Positions 44,757-52,947 of a stretch of DNA of 64,000 nucleotides are shown here, one piece after another; positions within the stretch are counted from its first letter, which is position 1; each line of letters starts with the position of its first letter. This DNA is from Gillisella vitis (GTDB taxonomy: Bacteria; Pseudomonadota; Alphaproteobacteria; Rhizobiales; Rhizobiaceae). Made by a program: the position numbers and the translations under genes. The notes below the pieces were generated by a model. That model was not told the origin of the DNA. It saw only the letters and a list, made by a program, of their open reading frames with translations, and did no database searches. The DNA lies in the NCBI RefSeq assembly GCF_021559775.1, contig NZ_CP056047.1, forward strand, positions 248,001-312,000, given 5' to 3'.

Positions 44757-47700
44757 TCATCCCGCCAGAACTCTTGGCGATGGGAAGGTGATTTCCACCA
44801 GCGTTCCCTCGTTCGGTGTCGATTGAATGGCAAAGCTGGCGCGATTGGCATCCACCATGGCCTTGGTCAGCGGCAATCCAAGACCGGTGCCGTCGCCGCG
44901 CAGCCGTGCGCCGCCGGGAGACACTTGCCGGAACGGCTTCATGGCCTGTTCCAGTTCCGCCCGCGTCATGCCGATCCCGGTATCGCGGATGCGCAGGGTT
45001 ACGCTGCCATTTGGCTCGTAATTGGTGGAAACGATGATCTGCCCACCTGAAGGCGTGAACCGGATGGCATTCGACAGGATGTTGAGCACGATCTGCTTGA
45101 TCGACCGCATGTCGGCCACGACATTCGGCACCGATTGCGACAGCGCCGTGCGGATGATCACCCGCTGGCCATTTGCCTGCGGCTGAACGATAGCCACGGC
45201 TTCGGACACCGTTTCGTTCAAGCCGACCGCGATGAAGTCGAGATCCATTTCGCCCGCCTCGATCTTGGAAATATCCAGGAGATCGTTGACGATATCCAGC
45301 ACATGCCGGCCGGAACGGCCGATATCCGCGGCATATTCGGCGTAGCGACCATGGCCAATCGGCCCGAAGCGCTCATCCGCCATGATGTCGGCAAAGCCGA
45401 TAATGGCATTCAGCGGCGTGCGGATTTCATGGCTGACCCGTGCCAGGAAGTCTGTCTTATGGGCATTGGCGGTTTCTGCGGCGCGTTTGGCGCTGCGCAA
45501 TTCCTCTTCGGTGCGCTTCCATTGGGTGATGTCGCGGATAACAGCGCAAAAGCCGTTGGAAGAGGAGAGGCGACCAATGGTCATGAACAGCGGAATGAAG
45601 CCGCCGGAGGATTCCCGGCCGATCACTTCGCGTCCGTCGTTGAGCACGCTGGCAACGCCATGGCCGGTCAGCCCGCCCAGATAATCGAGGATCGCTCGCT
45701 GGCTCTCATGGGCAAACAGCGTCACGAACGGCTTACCGCGAATATCGTCTTCGTCATAGTTGAACAGCGCGCTGGCCGCGCCGTTCACCGTGCGGATCTC
45801 GCCATCGGTGCTGATGGTCACCACGCCATCGGTTGCCGTTTCCAGGATGGAGCGCAGCTCCTCCACCTCGATGCGCAGGCCGGTATGCTCCACCGCGTCA
45901 AGCCGGGTCGGATGGTCCAATCCAGGCTGTGAGCTGTCACCCGCATCGGCAACCGGACGAGGCGTATGATCCACAATGACCGCCTCGGCAGGCTTTGTCG
46001 CAGCCTGCGGCACCAGCGCCAGCAGCAAGGCGCTTGCCTCCTCCCAGCGGATCGATTGCAGCCGCGCCGAGACCGGCACCAGCGCATCATCGGCCCTGAC
46101 CACGACGAGCCTGCCATCCCGGCGCGCGTCGCCCGTTCCAGGCTGATCGTCTTGCGGGTTATCACCCTGCACCCTGTCGTCGCGCTGTAAAAGTGCGTCC
46201 AGCCCACCGGACTGAGCCAATGCGTCGAGATCGGCATAGCCGGTCAGCGCCAGAAATTCCGGATTGGCATGGATCAGGGTATCACCGCGATGAGCAAGCA
46301 ATGCCACGGGCAGCATGTCCAGCACATCAGGCGAAAACACCACATCACGTGGCGGACGTGGCAGGAGAGCGCCAGGCACGGATGCGAACGGCAGGATCAT
46401 CTCGTCCGCAGCGTTTTTTACATCCTCTGCGTCATCGTTTGTATTGGCGAAAACCTCATCACCAGCAGAGGGAGCAGGGAAATCGACGACGGTCTCATCC
46501 AGCTCGTCTCCTTCCTGTTCAGAAACGACGTCAGCCGGCTGGTCGCCATCTTCGGCGCTTGTTGACTCGTCGCTTACCTCCGCATTGGCCTCTGCATTGA
46601 CCTCTTCACTGGCCTGCGATGCCGATAGATCGGTGTCTGGATCTGGTTTTGTATTGTCATTCTCAGGCAGGCTGTCGCGCTCGGCACGTGGCGAAGGCAC
46701 TGTTGTATCCGTTGCTTCGGGTGTCGCATGGTCGGCGTTGGCATCCGGCGTCTGCGTTTCGGCATCTGCTGCGGCAACAGGGGATGGGTTTTGGTCTTCG
46801 ACAGTGGCTTTGTCGTCACGCCCCGTGTCGGTATGCCCCTTCTTGGACGATAGATCGCGGCTGCCGTCAGCGGATTTTGCGCCGAGTGCGTCCAATCTGC
46901 GGGCAATTTCCTGAAAGGTCGCATGTTCGGCGGGGCTCAAGCCTTCGCGGCCGAAATGGCGAGGCTTGAGTTGCACGATGTTTTCCGCCTGAGGAAGGGG
47001 GGCTGGGGCGCTGATGACCAAGGCCGGCACCTCTTCGCGTTCCGGCTCCTGTTCTTCCACCCGCTCTGGCGCAGAGATGGTATCAGCCTTTTCGACCTCT
47101 GCCGGAGCGGCCGAGGCATCGTCACGCATGTTTTCCTGAGGATCGGCTTGCGCCGCTTGCTCGGTCGTGCCGGTCTGATCGAGAGGGGTGCTTAAGGTCA
47201 GTCCCACCTTGTCGGTATCTTCGATGCAATCGGCCAGCCGCACGACGCCAAAGCCCCGGAAGCCATCAAAATCTCGATTGCGGGTATAGGTCGGCAAGGC
47301 GGCCAGATCGACCGGCACTTTCAAGCTGGTGCCTTCAATCGGCCAGTAGATCGTTTTGCCGGACCAGGTATCGCGCTTTTTCAGCAATTCGACGATTTTG
47401 CCATCGGGATCGAGATTGAACAGGGCAGCCAGATCGGCAAAGGTCTGGCCTTCGATGGCCGCCGACCGCGGGCCGACCGCCTTGGCAAATTCCGGCGAGA
47501 CTTCGCTGAAACAGCCGAGTGCATCGACCTTCCACACGAACCGCGCCGCCCGCATGGTCGGTGCGAAGGCAAAATCCTCCTGGGTGTTCTCCTGTTGCCA
47601 TGCGGTCTGTCCGCTGGCGGTCTCCGGCAATTCGGGCGTTTCTTCCTCGGAATGCGGCGCGGAGTCCGTCTCGCCCTCTTCCTGCTCAAAAGCGTCCGAA

Positions 47701-48977
47701 GAGGATGTGCTGGTCTCGGCTTGGCTCTCCTCAGACTGATCAGCGGGGTCAGCTGCGGCGGCGATGGCCTCCGGTTCTGCGGGTTCCTCTAGGCGGGCAT
47801 CGTCCTTGGCTTCGATCTCATCCTGTTCGACACCGGCATTTAGATCCGAATCTGGCAGATCCGTGCTGGCTTGATGATCCTCGGTCAATGTCGCGTCGGA
47901 CGTGTCACGCTGTTCCGTGTCAGCGGGGCTTTCCTCGGGAACGGACAGTTCTTCAGGCAAGTTCTCGTCTTCAGGCGCGGGCTCGCCAATGGCATGATCG
48001 TCCGGCTGCGGGCTCAGCGCATCCGCTTGGGACAGGTCTTCCGGCTCAGGTTCCAACTCGTGGATGCTGCCCAGGGCTTCGACCACATCCTCGAAAGTCT
48101 CTGGGGGCGTTGTTTCCTCGGACTTGGCTTCCTCGTGCTCCGCCTCTTCAACCTCAACAGCGATTGTATCTGCGGCTGGAAAAGTCTCTGACTGTGGAGA
48201 CTCAGCAGCGGTCGCTGCTGGTTCTATCGAAACCTGCGGTTCGTGGACCTGTGGAGCGGTTACGGAAGCCGGGGTGGGCTGCTCCTCAGTAAACCCATCC
48301 GACGCATCCAGCGTTCCCAGCAGGGTTTCCACTGCAAACAGTAGGAACATCGCAGGGTCGTCGGCAATTCTGCCCAGCGCTGCGGGCAGGTTGCCGCGTG
48401 CTGTCGGAATAGGCCGCTTCATCAGGCCGCCGGGCTGGACTTGCGCCATCTGCACGATGGTTTCAATGGTGCGTGGCGTAATGCCGAGCCGGTCGAAATT
48501 GCCGGATGCACGGATCACTGCGCCCTTGCTGTCCAGAAGAGCCATATGGGTATCAGGGTCCTCGAAGCCGCGCAGCAGTGCTTCGCTGCGGGCCGAGGCG
48601 TCCCGGTAGCTGACCGGCATGGAAAACAGGATGACCACTTCGCCGGGGCGGATCTCGAGCCGTTCCAGCTGGGCTTCGACAGGCACAAGACGAAAGCCCG
48701 AACCGGCCCGCACCACCAACCGGCGCGCTTCGCCCGTTGTCTTCAATTGCCGGGCCATGGCGGCGATCTGCCGGAAGGTGACATCCTGGCGCGGTGGCCC
48801 CTGGTCGAGGAAATCGTAAACAGAAGCCGTTCCGAAGAAACCCGCTCCGGCGCCATTGGCCCAAAGCACCCGCTCCAGATCCAGTGAAAACAGCGCAAGT
48901 GCATCTCCACGCGCAAACCTGGCCCTGACCGCGCTGTGCACGGCGATATCAATGAAAGGGTATTGGATAGCGGGCAT
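44757..48977 (-). CDS. pdhS1: Large PAS-domain sensor histidine kinase, PdhS1-like
   Basis: A 1,406-residue cytoplasmic kinase (no membrane segment seen). The N-terminus (AIQYPFIDIAVHSAVRARFARGDALALFSLDLERVLWANGAGAG) is a PAS-like input module as in PdhS proteins. Long acidic, Glu/Ser/Pro-rich low-complexity segments follow at about residues 240-470 and 610-890, flanking another PAS-like stretch (WKVDALGCFSEVSPEFAKAVG). Two PAS domains lie near 890-1000 and 1090-1190. HisKA is FLARVSHEIRTPLNAIIGFADIMADERFGPIG with the phospho-His, then HATPase (NILSNAIRFTPSGG, DTGIGM, GTGLGLPL). This HisKA text is that of the DivJ/PleC/PdhS kinases acting on DivK. The name rests on memory of A. tumefaciens gene order near zwf and aceA. 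The start was chosen at the ATG ten codons after a GTG at 49007. Confidence 0.8.
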   Translation of the reverse strand: MPAIQYPFIDIAVHSAVRARFARGDALALFSLDLERVLWANGAGAGFFGTASVYDFLDQGPPRQDVTFRQIAAMARQLKTTGEARRLVVRAGSGFRLVPVEAQLERLEIRPGEVVILFSMPVSYRDASARSEALLRGFEDPDTHMALLDSKGAVIRASGNFDRLGITPRTIETIVQMAQVQPGGLMKRPIPTARGNLPAALGRIADDPAMFLLFAVETLLGTLDASDGFTEEQPTPASVTAPQVHEPQVSIEPAATAAESPQSETFPAADTIAVEVEEAEHEEAKSEETTPPETFEDVVEALGSIHELEPEPEDLSQADALSPQPDDHAIGEPAPEDENLPEELSVPEESPADTEQRDTSDATLTEDHQASTDLPDSDLNAGVEQDEIEAKDDARLEEPAEPEAIAAAADPADQSEESQAETSTSSSDAFEQEEGETDSAPHSEEETPELPETASGQTAWQQENTQEDFAFAPTMRAARFVWKVDALGCFSEVSPEFAKAVGPRSAAIEGQTFADLAALFNLDPDGKIVELLKKRDTWSGKTIYWPIEGTSLKVPVDLAALPTYTRNRDFDGFRGFGVVRLADCIEDTDKVGLTLSTPLDQTGTTEQAAQADPQENMRDDASAAPAEVEKADTISAPERVEEQEPEREEVPALVISAPAPLPQAENIVQLKPRHFGREGLSPAEHATFQEIARRLDALGAKSADGSRDLSSKKGHTDTGRDDKATVEDQNPSPVAAADAETQTPDANADHATPEATDTTVPSPRAERDSLPENDNTKPDPDTDLSASQASEEVNAEANAEVSDESTSAEDGDQPADVVSEQEGDELDETVVDFPAPSAGDEVFANTNDDAEDVKNAADEMILPFASVPGALLPRPPRDVVFSPDVLDMLPVALLAHRGDTLIHANPEFLALTGYADLDALAQSGGLDALLQRDDRVQGDNPQDDQPGTGDARRDGRLVVVRADDALVPVSARLQSIRWEEASALLLALVPQAATKPAEAVIVDHTPRPVADAGDSSQPGLDHPTRLDAVEHTGLRIEVEELRSILETATDGVVTISTDGEIRTVNGAASALFNYDEDDIRGKPFVTLFAHESQRAILDYLGGLTGHGVASVLNDGREVIGRESSGGFIPLFMTIGRLSSSNGFCAVIRDITQWKRTEEELRSAKRAAETANAHKTDFLARVSHEIRTPLNAIIGFADIMADERFGPIGHGRYAEYAADIGRSGRHVLDIVNDLLDISKIEAGEMDLDFIAVGLNETVSEAVAIVQPQANGQRVIIRTALSQSVPNVVADMRSIKQIVLNILSNAIRFTPSGGQIIVSTNYEPNGSVTLRIRDTGIGMTRAELEQAMKPFRQVSPGGARLRGDGTGLGLPLTKAMVDANRASFAIQSTPNEGTLVEITFPSPRVLAG

Positions 48978-49103
48978 GGTCAACCTGTCGAGCTTTTTCG
49001 CCGGCACTGTTCTGAATTAACAGATTTTTAATAACTTCGCACCCCCTTCGGGTCCAGCGAAGAGCGCCTCTATCGCTAAACAGGGTTAATCTCGACAATT
49101 ATT

Positions 49104-49142
49104 TTATTGTGCATCGCAACATAATATTGCAATGCACAATAA
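49104..49142. promoter_or_regulatory. 39-base inverted repeat upstream of the phasin gene
   Basis: Arms TTATTGTGCAT (49104-49114) and ATGCACAATAA (49132-49142) are perfect, and the arms extend inward (GCAA / TTGC) with two mismatches to a 5-base centre. It is TGC-rich, as are described PhaR/AniA sites in front of phasin genes, and it lies 70 bases before the phasin start. It could instead serve the divergent kinase gene. Confidence 0.6.
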
Positions 49143-49211
49143 ACGCTGTTATATGGCCTTTATCGAAAAACACCGGGCTGCAACGATCGGCCCCTTCCAA
49201 GGAGTTCCATC

Positions 49212-49661
49212 ATGGCTACCAATTCGAAATCCACCCCTTTCTCTGCTGCTGCCTTCGACCCTGCAAAGATTTCCGACAGCCTGCGCGACTTCACCGAGAA
49301 GGGCGCTGCTCAGTCCAAGGAAGCCTATGCCAAGATGAAGACCGCTGCCGAAGACGCCACCAAGACGGTTGAAGCCACCTTGCAGAGCGCCCAGAGCGGC
49401 GGCATGGAACTTGGCCTCAAGGCAATCGACGCCCTGCGCACCAATGCCGAGCTGTCCCTGTCGCACATGGAAGCCCTGATGGGCGTCAAGTCTGTTGCTG
49501 AGCTGGTCGAATTGCAGACCGCCTTCATCCGCAAGCAGGCTGAAGTCACCGTCGAGCAGGCCAAGGCCATGCAGGAAACTGTCAAGAAGGTTGCCGAAAC
49601 CGTGGCAAAGCCCGGCAAGGAAGCCGCTGAAAAGGCAATGTCCACCTTCAAGGTCTCCTGA
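49212..49661 (+). CDS. Phasin family protein
   Basis: 149 residues, soluble and almost wholly helical with repeated Ala/Lys/Glu heptads (DSLRDFTEKGAAQSKEAYAKMKTAAEDATKTVEATLQSAQSGGMELGLKAIDAL...MGVKSVAELVELQTAFIRKQAEVTVEQAKAMQETVKKVAETV). This is the Phasin_2 pattern. Phasins coat polyhydroxybutyrate granules and limit their size. AAGGAG precedes the ATG. Monocistronic, with a TGC-rich palindrome upstream and a terminator 31 bases downstream. It could alternatively be a phasin-like stress or chaperone protein, as the genome may hold several paralogues. Confidence 0.9.
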   Translation: MATNSKSTPFSAAAFDPAKISDSLRDFTEKGAAQSKEAYAKMKTAAEDATKTVEATLQSAQSGGMELGLKAIDALRTNAELSLSHMEALMGVKSVAELVELQTAFIRKQAEVTVEQAKAMQETVKKVAETVAKPGKEAAEKAMSTFKVS

Positions 49662-49691
49662 TCTTTTCGGTCACATATTGATGAAGATGAG

Positions 49692-49716
49692 AGGGTCGGT
49701 TCGTCCGGCCCTTTTT
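49692..49716 (+). terminator. Rho-independent terminator after the phasin gene
   Basis: AGGGTCGG TTCGT CCGGCCCT forms an 8-base-pair stem with one G-U pair, followed by TTTTT. Confidence 0.88.
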
Positions 49717-49826
49717 ATTGCCGTCGCGGCCAGTGATCTGTAAATAAATGGGGAAGCGCAAAAAGGGGCTTGAAAAATTCTCCCACGCCCCGTATGTGAC
49801 CCCTCGAAAGCGCTAGCGCTTGATGT

Positions 49827-49903
49827 GCGGTTGTAGCTCAGTTGGTTAGAGCGCAGGTTTGTGGCACCTGAGGTCGGAGGTTCGAGACCCCCCAACCGTA
49901 CCA
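49827..49903 (+). tRNA. tRNA-His (GTG)
   Basis: 77 bases with encoded CCA. Acceptor GCGGTTG pairs with CAACCGT (G1-U72 wobble), D arm GCTCAGTTGGTTAGAGC, anticodon stem CAGGT/ACCTG with anticodon GTG, T arm GGAGG-TTCGAGA-CCCCC. The discriminator is A73 and the base before G1 is T, so the usual G-1:C73 pair of tRNA-His is not encoded. This form is known from a clade of alphaproteobacteria with a matching divergent HisRS. Confidence 0.96.
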
Positions 49904-49966
49904 TTTCTTCCACAATATTTTCAGATCATCTGCTTGCGGACCGTTTGTTCGGTTTCGTTTTGAATA

Positions 49967-50635
49967 TTACATCTGTCCCGTCACCAGATAATACACGCCC
50001 GCGACCACGATAAGGCCGCCCAGTGCGCGCACCACCATGCCGTTATAGAGACGGCCCAGCCCGTAGCCGATGGCGATGCCGAGGATGTGGATCATGCCGG
50101 TGGCGACGACGAAGCCGACAGTGTAGGCGGCGGGGTCGGTGGCGTTGGGGGCCATTTTGCCATGTGGATAGCCATGGAACAGCGCAAACAGCGCGATGAT
50201 CGAAAGCGAGGCGAATTCGGGGGCTTTCCAGTTGGCGGCGATGGCAGCACCCAGTGCCAGTAGCGAGAGCGCTATGCCACCAGAAATCACCGGGTCGGGA
50301 ATGTCGGCCAACATACCAATCACGCCGCCGATGCACATGATCAGCGGGAAGGTGGCGGGCAGGGTCCAGACAGAGCGTCCCCCCATTTGCGCGCCCCAGA
50401 GACCGACGGCCAGCATGGCCAGGAAGTGATCGGCCCCCAGTAGCGGATGTTCAAAACCACTGCCGAAGCCGCCCATGGGGCCACCCAGAACATGGGCAAA
50501 GGCCGGTGCGGCGCTGCCTGCAAAACCCAGGAACGTGACGGCCAGGCGCAGGGGTAATCCGTTGATCGTGCTGGAACGTTTCAGAAAATACCCTTGGAAA
50601 TGGTCCGGGATTCTCCTTGGATGAAATGGGGTCAT
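49967..50635 (-). CDS. HupE/UreJ-family metal permease
   Basis: 222 residues (ATG at 50635; the first 20 or so residues may not be translated in vivo). A signal-like first helix (LAVTFLGFAGSAAPAFAHV) is followed by the family core GFGSGFEHPLLGADHFLAMLAVGLWGAQMGG, with the His and Asp ligands of the HPxxGxDH motif. Six helices are predicted. LFHGYPHGKMAPNATDPAAYTVGFVVATGMIHILGIAIGYGLG carries the second His cluster. HupE and UreJ members import nickel or cobalt. It is divergent from a paralogue at 50922. Confidence 0.88.
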   Translation of the reverse strand: MTPFHPRRIPDHFQGYFLKRSSTINGLPLRLAVTFLGFAGSAAPAFAHVLGGPMGGFGSGFEHPLLGADHFLAMLAVGLWGAQMGGRSVWTLPATFPLIMCIGGVIGMLADIPDPVISGGIALSLLALGAAIAANWKAPEFASLSIIALFALFHGYPHGKMAPNATDPAAYTVGFVVATGMIHILGIAIGYGLGRLYNGMVVRALGGLIVVAGVYYLVTGQM

Positions 50636-50672
50636 TGTCGCTTTGCCCTTGCCGTTTTTCTCGAAGACTTTT

Positions 50673-50700
50673 TGGAAGCCCGTTTTTGGGAAGCCCGTTT
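50673..50700. repeat. Short tandem repeat between the divergent hupE genes
   Basis: GGAAGCCCGTTT occurs twice with a period of about 16 bases, followed by a partial third word (AGGAAG). It lies 38-65 bases upstream of the minus-strand hupE start and could hold regulator half-sites. Confidence 0.35.
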
Positions 50701-50829
50701 ATAGGAAGATTGGCCTGTAGCTGTAAAATATGGGGTATAAGTGACGGCCTGAGCGCTGACAACGTCCGGCTGTTATCGTCGAAGCTTTCTTTCTGGCTTG
50801 ATCAGGTGCAAACAGGTTCCATGCATTTC

Positions 50830-50848
50830 GCGACCACAATTTGGTCGC
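50830..50848. promoter_or_regulatory. Inverted repeat upstream of the plus-strand hupE operon
   Basis: GCGACCA CAATT TGGTCGC is a perfect 7-base inverted repeat with a 5-base centre, 73 bases before the start at 50922. A metal-responsive operator or a leader hairpin are both possible. Confidence 0.4.
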
Positions 50849-50921
50849 AGAAACAGTCTGCATAAGGTGGCAGCCAAGGCAGGGCTGAAGCAGCACAGCC
50901 ATTCAATTCGGGAGATCGGAT

Positions 50922-51530
50922 ATGCAAGAAAACTTTAAACGTCAGATCGTCGGGGCGGGGCGGCTTGCTGCTGTCGCAGCCCTTGTCGCCTTGATGCCGG
51001 GCATTGCCGAGGCGCATATCGTCCAGGGCGGTGCCGGTGGGTTCCTGCAAGGCTTCGAGCATCCCCTGTCGGGTGCCGATCATCTTCTGGCGATGTTTTC
51101 CGTCGGTCTCTGGGGCGCGCAACTGGGTGGCCGCAATGTCTGGGCGCTGCCAATCACCTTTCCGCTGATCATGGTCCTGGGTGGCATTCTCGGCATTGCT
51201 GGCGTGCCGCTGCCGGCGATTGAAACCGGAATCGCGCTCTCCATCGTCGTGCTCGGCGCAGCGATTGCGCTGGTCTGGCGGCCGCCGGAATGGCTGGCGC
51301 TGACGGTCATCGGCCTGTTTGCCATCTGCCACGGCTATGCCCACGGCGCCGAATTGCCAATTGCCGCCGATCCCGCCGATTTTGCCATCGGCTTCGTGAT
51401 TGCCACCGGCCTGATCCATCTGGCTGGTATTGCCGTTGGGCTTGGTGTGTCGCGGGCCTTGGGCGAGCGCATGGTTCGTATTCCCGGCGGGCTAATCGCC
51501 ATCGGCGGCCTTTATTTCCTTGTGACCTGA
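50922..51530 (+). CDS. HupE/UreJ-family metal permease (second copy)
   Basis: 202 residues. Signal-like helix LAAVAALVALMPGIAEAHI, then GFLQGFEHPLSGADHLLAMFSVGLWGAQLGGRNVWALP with the HPxxGADH ligand motif, six helices, and LFAICHGYAHGAELPIAADPADFAIGFVIATGLIHLAGIAVGLGVS near the C-terminus. It is closely similar to the divergent hupE at 49967 but with many substitutions, so the duplication is old. GGGAG lies upstream of the ATG. Its stop overlaps the next start (ATGA), beginning a run of three coupled genes. Confidence 0.88.
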   Translation: MQENFKRQIVGAGRLAAVAALVALMPGIAEAHIVQGGAGGFLQGFEHPLSGADHLLAMFSVGLWGAQLGGRNVWALPITFPLIMVLGGILGIAGVPLPAIETGIALSIVVLGAAIALVWRPPEWLALTVIGLFAICHGYAHGAELPIAADPADFAIGFVIATGLIHLAGIAVGLGVSRALGERMVRIPGGLIAIGGLYFLVT

Positions 51531-52321
51531 TGGCAAAGCCGGGCACGCCCCTTGCTGGTCATCTGACGACGGGTCTAGCCCTTGTGGCGCTGCTCGGAGC
51601 AATTGGGATAGGCGCGTCGGCAGTGTGGACCTGGCTTGACCAGGAGACGCTGGACCAGTGGCTGCTATCGACCACGTTTACCATTGAACGCCTGCTGCCC
51701 TTGATCGGCACAGGCTTCATTCTGGGGCAATTGCCGAGACGGCGATTGCCGCTGGCTCTACTGGTGCTGGCGGCAGGCTTTGTCGCCGGTTTTGTCTGGC
51801 GCGATATGTGGATGCAGCTTCTGGCGCCTTTGCCCGCAGCGCCCAGCCATTTCTTTCTGGTTGGCCCCTTGGCCTGTCTGTTGGCGGGCGCAATTCTGGT
51901 CTTACCATTGCCGCTGCGGTTCTGGTCCGGTCTGGCGCTGTTGCCGGTGCTTGGGATCGCTCTTTCGCTGGCGATCTCTTTTTCCGATCCAAGCCTGCAT
52001 GACCGGCTCTATCTGCCCTTGGCGCTGTCTGCCGCGCTTTGGCTGTTGCTGGTGTCCGGTCTTGTCGCTGGTATCGTCACCGCTGCCTGGACCAGGATTG
52101 CCTCGCGGGTTTATGGCAGCTGGTTGCTTGCCATCGGCATGCTGTACGGCGGTGCTTACATGGCCTCGAAACAGACCACACTCACCCCGCCGCCCTTCGC
52201 GGACCCTCCGGCGGCCAGCGATGATTTTTCAGGTTTTGAGCCTCTGTTCAAATCCCTGGACCGCTATGGTCCCCAGAGACCGGTGCTGGGGCCGGATGCG
52301 GGTGAGGGGAGGTTGCCATGA
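51530..52321 (+). CDS. Polytopic membrane protein, possibly a diverged HupE-like partner
   Basis: 263 residues with six or seven hydrophobic segments. The stretch IERLLPLIGTGFILGQLPRRRLPLALLVLAAGFVAGFV can be laid over the HupE core (LLAMFSVGLWGAQLGGRNVWALPITFPLIM) but lacks the HPxxGADH metal ligands. The C-terminus is a Pro-rich soluble tail. It overlaps both neighbours as ATGA (start inside the hupE stop, stop inside the DUF1007 start), so it is clearly part of the same unit. No named family was recognised with confidence. Confidence 0.72.
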   Translation: MAKPGTPLAGHLTTGLALVALLGAIGIGASAVWTWLDQETLDQWLLSTTFTIERLLPLIGTGFILGQLPRRRLPLALLVLAAGFVAGFVWRDMWMQLLAPLPAAPSHFFLVGPLACLLAGAILVLPLPLRFWSGLALLPVLGIALSLAISFSDPSLHDRLYLPLALSAALWLLLVSGLVAGIVTAAWTRIASRVYGSWLLAIGMLYGGAYMASKQTTLTPPPFADPPAASDDFSGFEPLFKSLDRYGPQRPVLGPDAGEGRLP

Positions 52322-52938
52322 GCCGTTTGCCACTTGCCTTTCGCCGGAAGACCGCGCTTGCAGCCACGCTGGCTTTCAGTCTGCTGTCTGCTTCTCCCGT
52401 GCTGGCGCATCCCGACATCGCCATCACGCTGAGGGTGCTTTTTGACATGCATCATGGGGTGTTGACGGGGGTCGGGGAAAGCTGGTCCTTCGATGCGGCC
52501 TATAGCCGTGTTCTGCTGGATCGCTATGACCGGGACCGCAACAGCCAGTTTACCGCCGAGGAGGCCTCGGCCCTGCGCGACAAGCTGATTGCCGATCTTG
52601 GCCGCAAGCGGTTTTTCACGGAATTGTCGGTGGATGGCAGGCAGGCGGCGCGGTTGCAGCCGGTGGGCTTTACCGCTGAGATCCATGGGAATGTCGTGAC
52701 TGTCACCTTTGCTTTCAGCCTGGCCGGACCGGTGGATCTGCGCGGTAAAAGCCTTGATCTGGAGGTCAAGGACAAGGACTATGTCGCCGCTTTCCGTCTG
52801 GCCGAGGCCGGTGGGCTTCAGATTCGCGGCGATGGTGGCCAGTGCCGGACCAGCCGCGTGCCGAACCCGGCCCATGCCTATTTCGCCGGGCTGGTCGTGC
52901 CGGAGCGGATAACCTTGACCTGCGGTCCTCCCTTATAA
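52318..52938 (+). CDS. DUF1007 periplasmic protein of a metal-uptake cluster
   Basis: 206 residues. Signal peptide KTALAATLAFSLLSASPVLAHP, then AHPDIAITLRVLFDMHHGVLTGVGESWSFD, the DUF1007 start. An EF-hand-like loop DRYDRDRNSQFTAEE appears near residue 64. DUF1007 proteins usually sit next to nickel/cobalt permeases and are thought to be periplasmic accessory or metal-handing proteins; here the partner is HupE instead of NicO/RcnA. The ATGA overlap with the preceding gene shows translational coupling. The new N-terminal His left after signal cleavage could be a metal ligand. Confidence 0.82.
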   Translation: MSRLPLAFRRKTALAATLAFSLLSASPVLAHPDIAITLRVLFDMHHGVLTGVGESWSFDAAYSRVLLDRYDRDRNSQFTAEEASALRDKLIADLGRKRFFTELSVDGRQAARLQPVGFTAEIHGNVVTVTFAFSLAGPVDLRGKSLDLEVKDKDYVAAFRLAEAGGLQIRGDGGQCRTSRVPNPAHAYFAGLVVPERITLTCGPPL

Positions 52939-52947
52939 ATAACCAGT

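Noticed and set aside
49671-49913. Minus-strand 80-codon frame across tRNA-His
   Set aside because: It reads through a tRNA gene and a terminator; the MVRLGGLEPPTSG-like text is the familiar artefact of translating a tRNA antisense.
50700-50921. Cobalamin or nickel riboswitch upstream of the hupE operon
   Set aside because: No B12 box or other known metal-riboswitch core could be found; only a simple 7-base inverted repeat is present.
52318-52938. EF-hand calcium protein
   Set aside because: The DRYDRDRNSQFTAEE loop is suggestive, but it is single and the whole protein fits DUF1007, so a calcium-sensor call is not supported.
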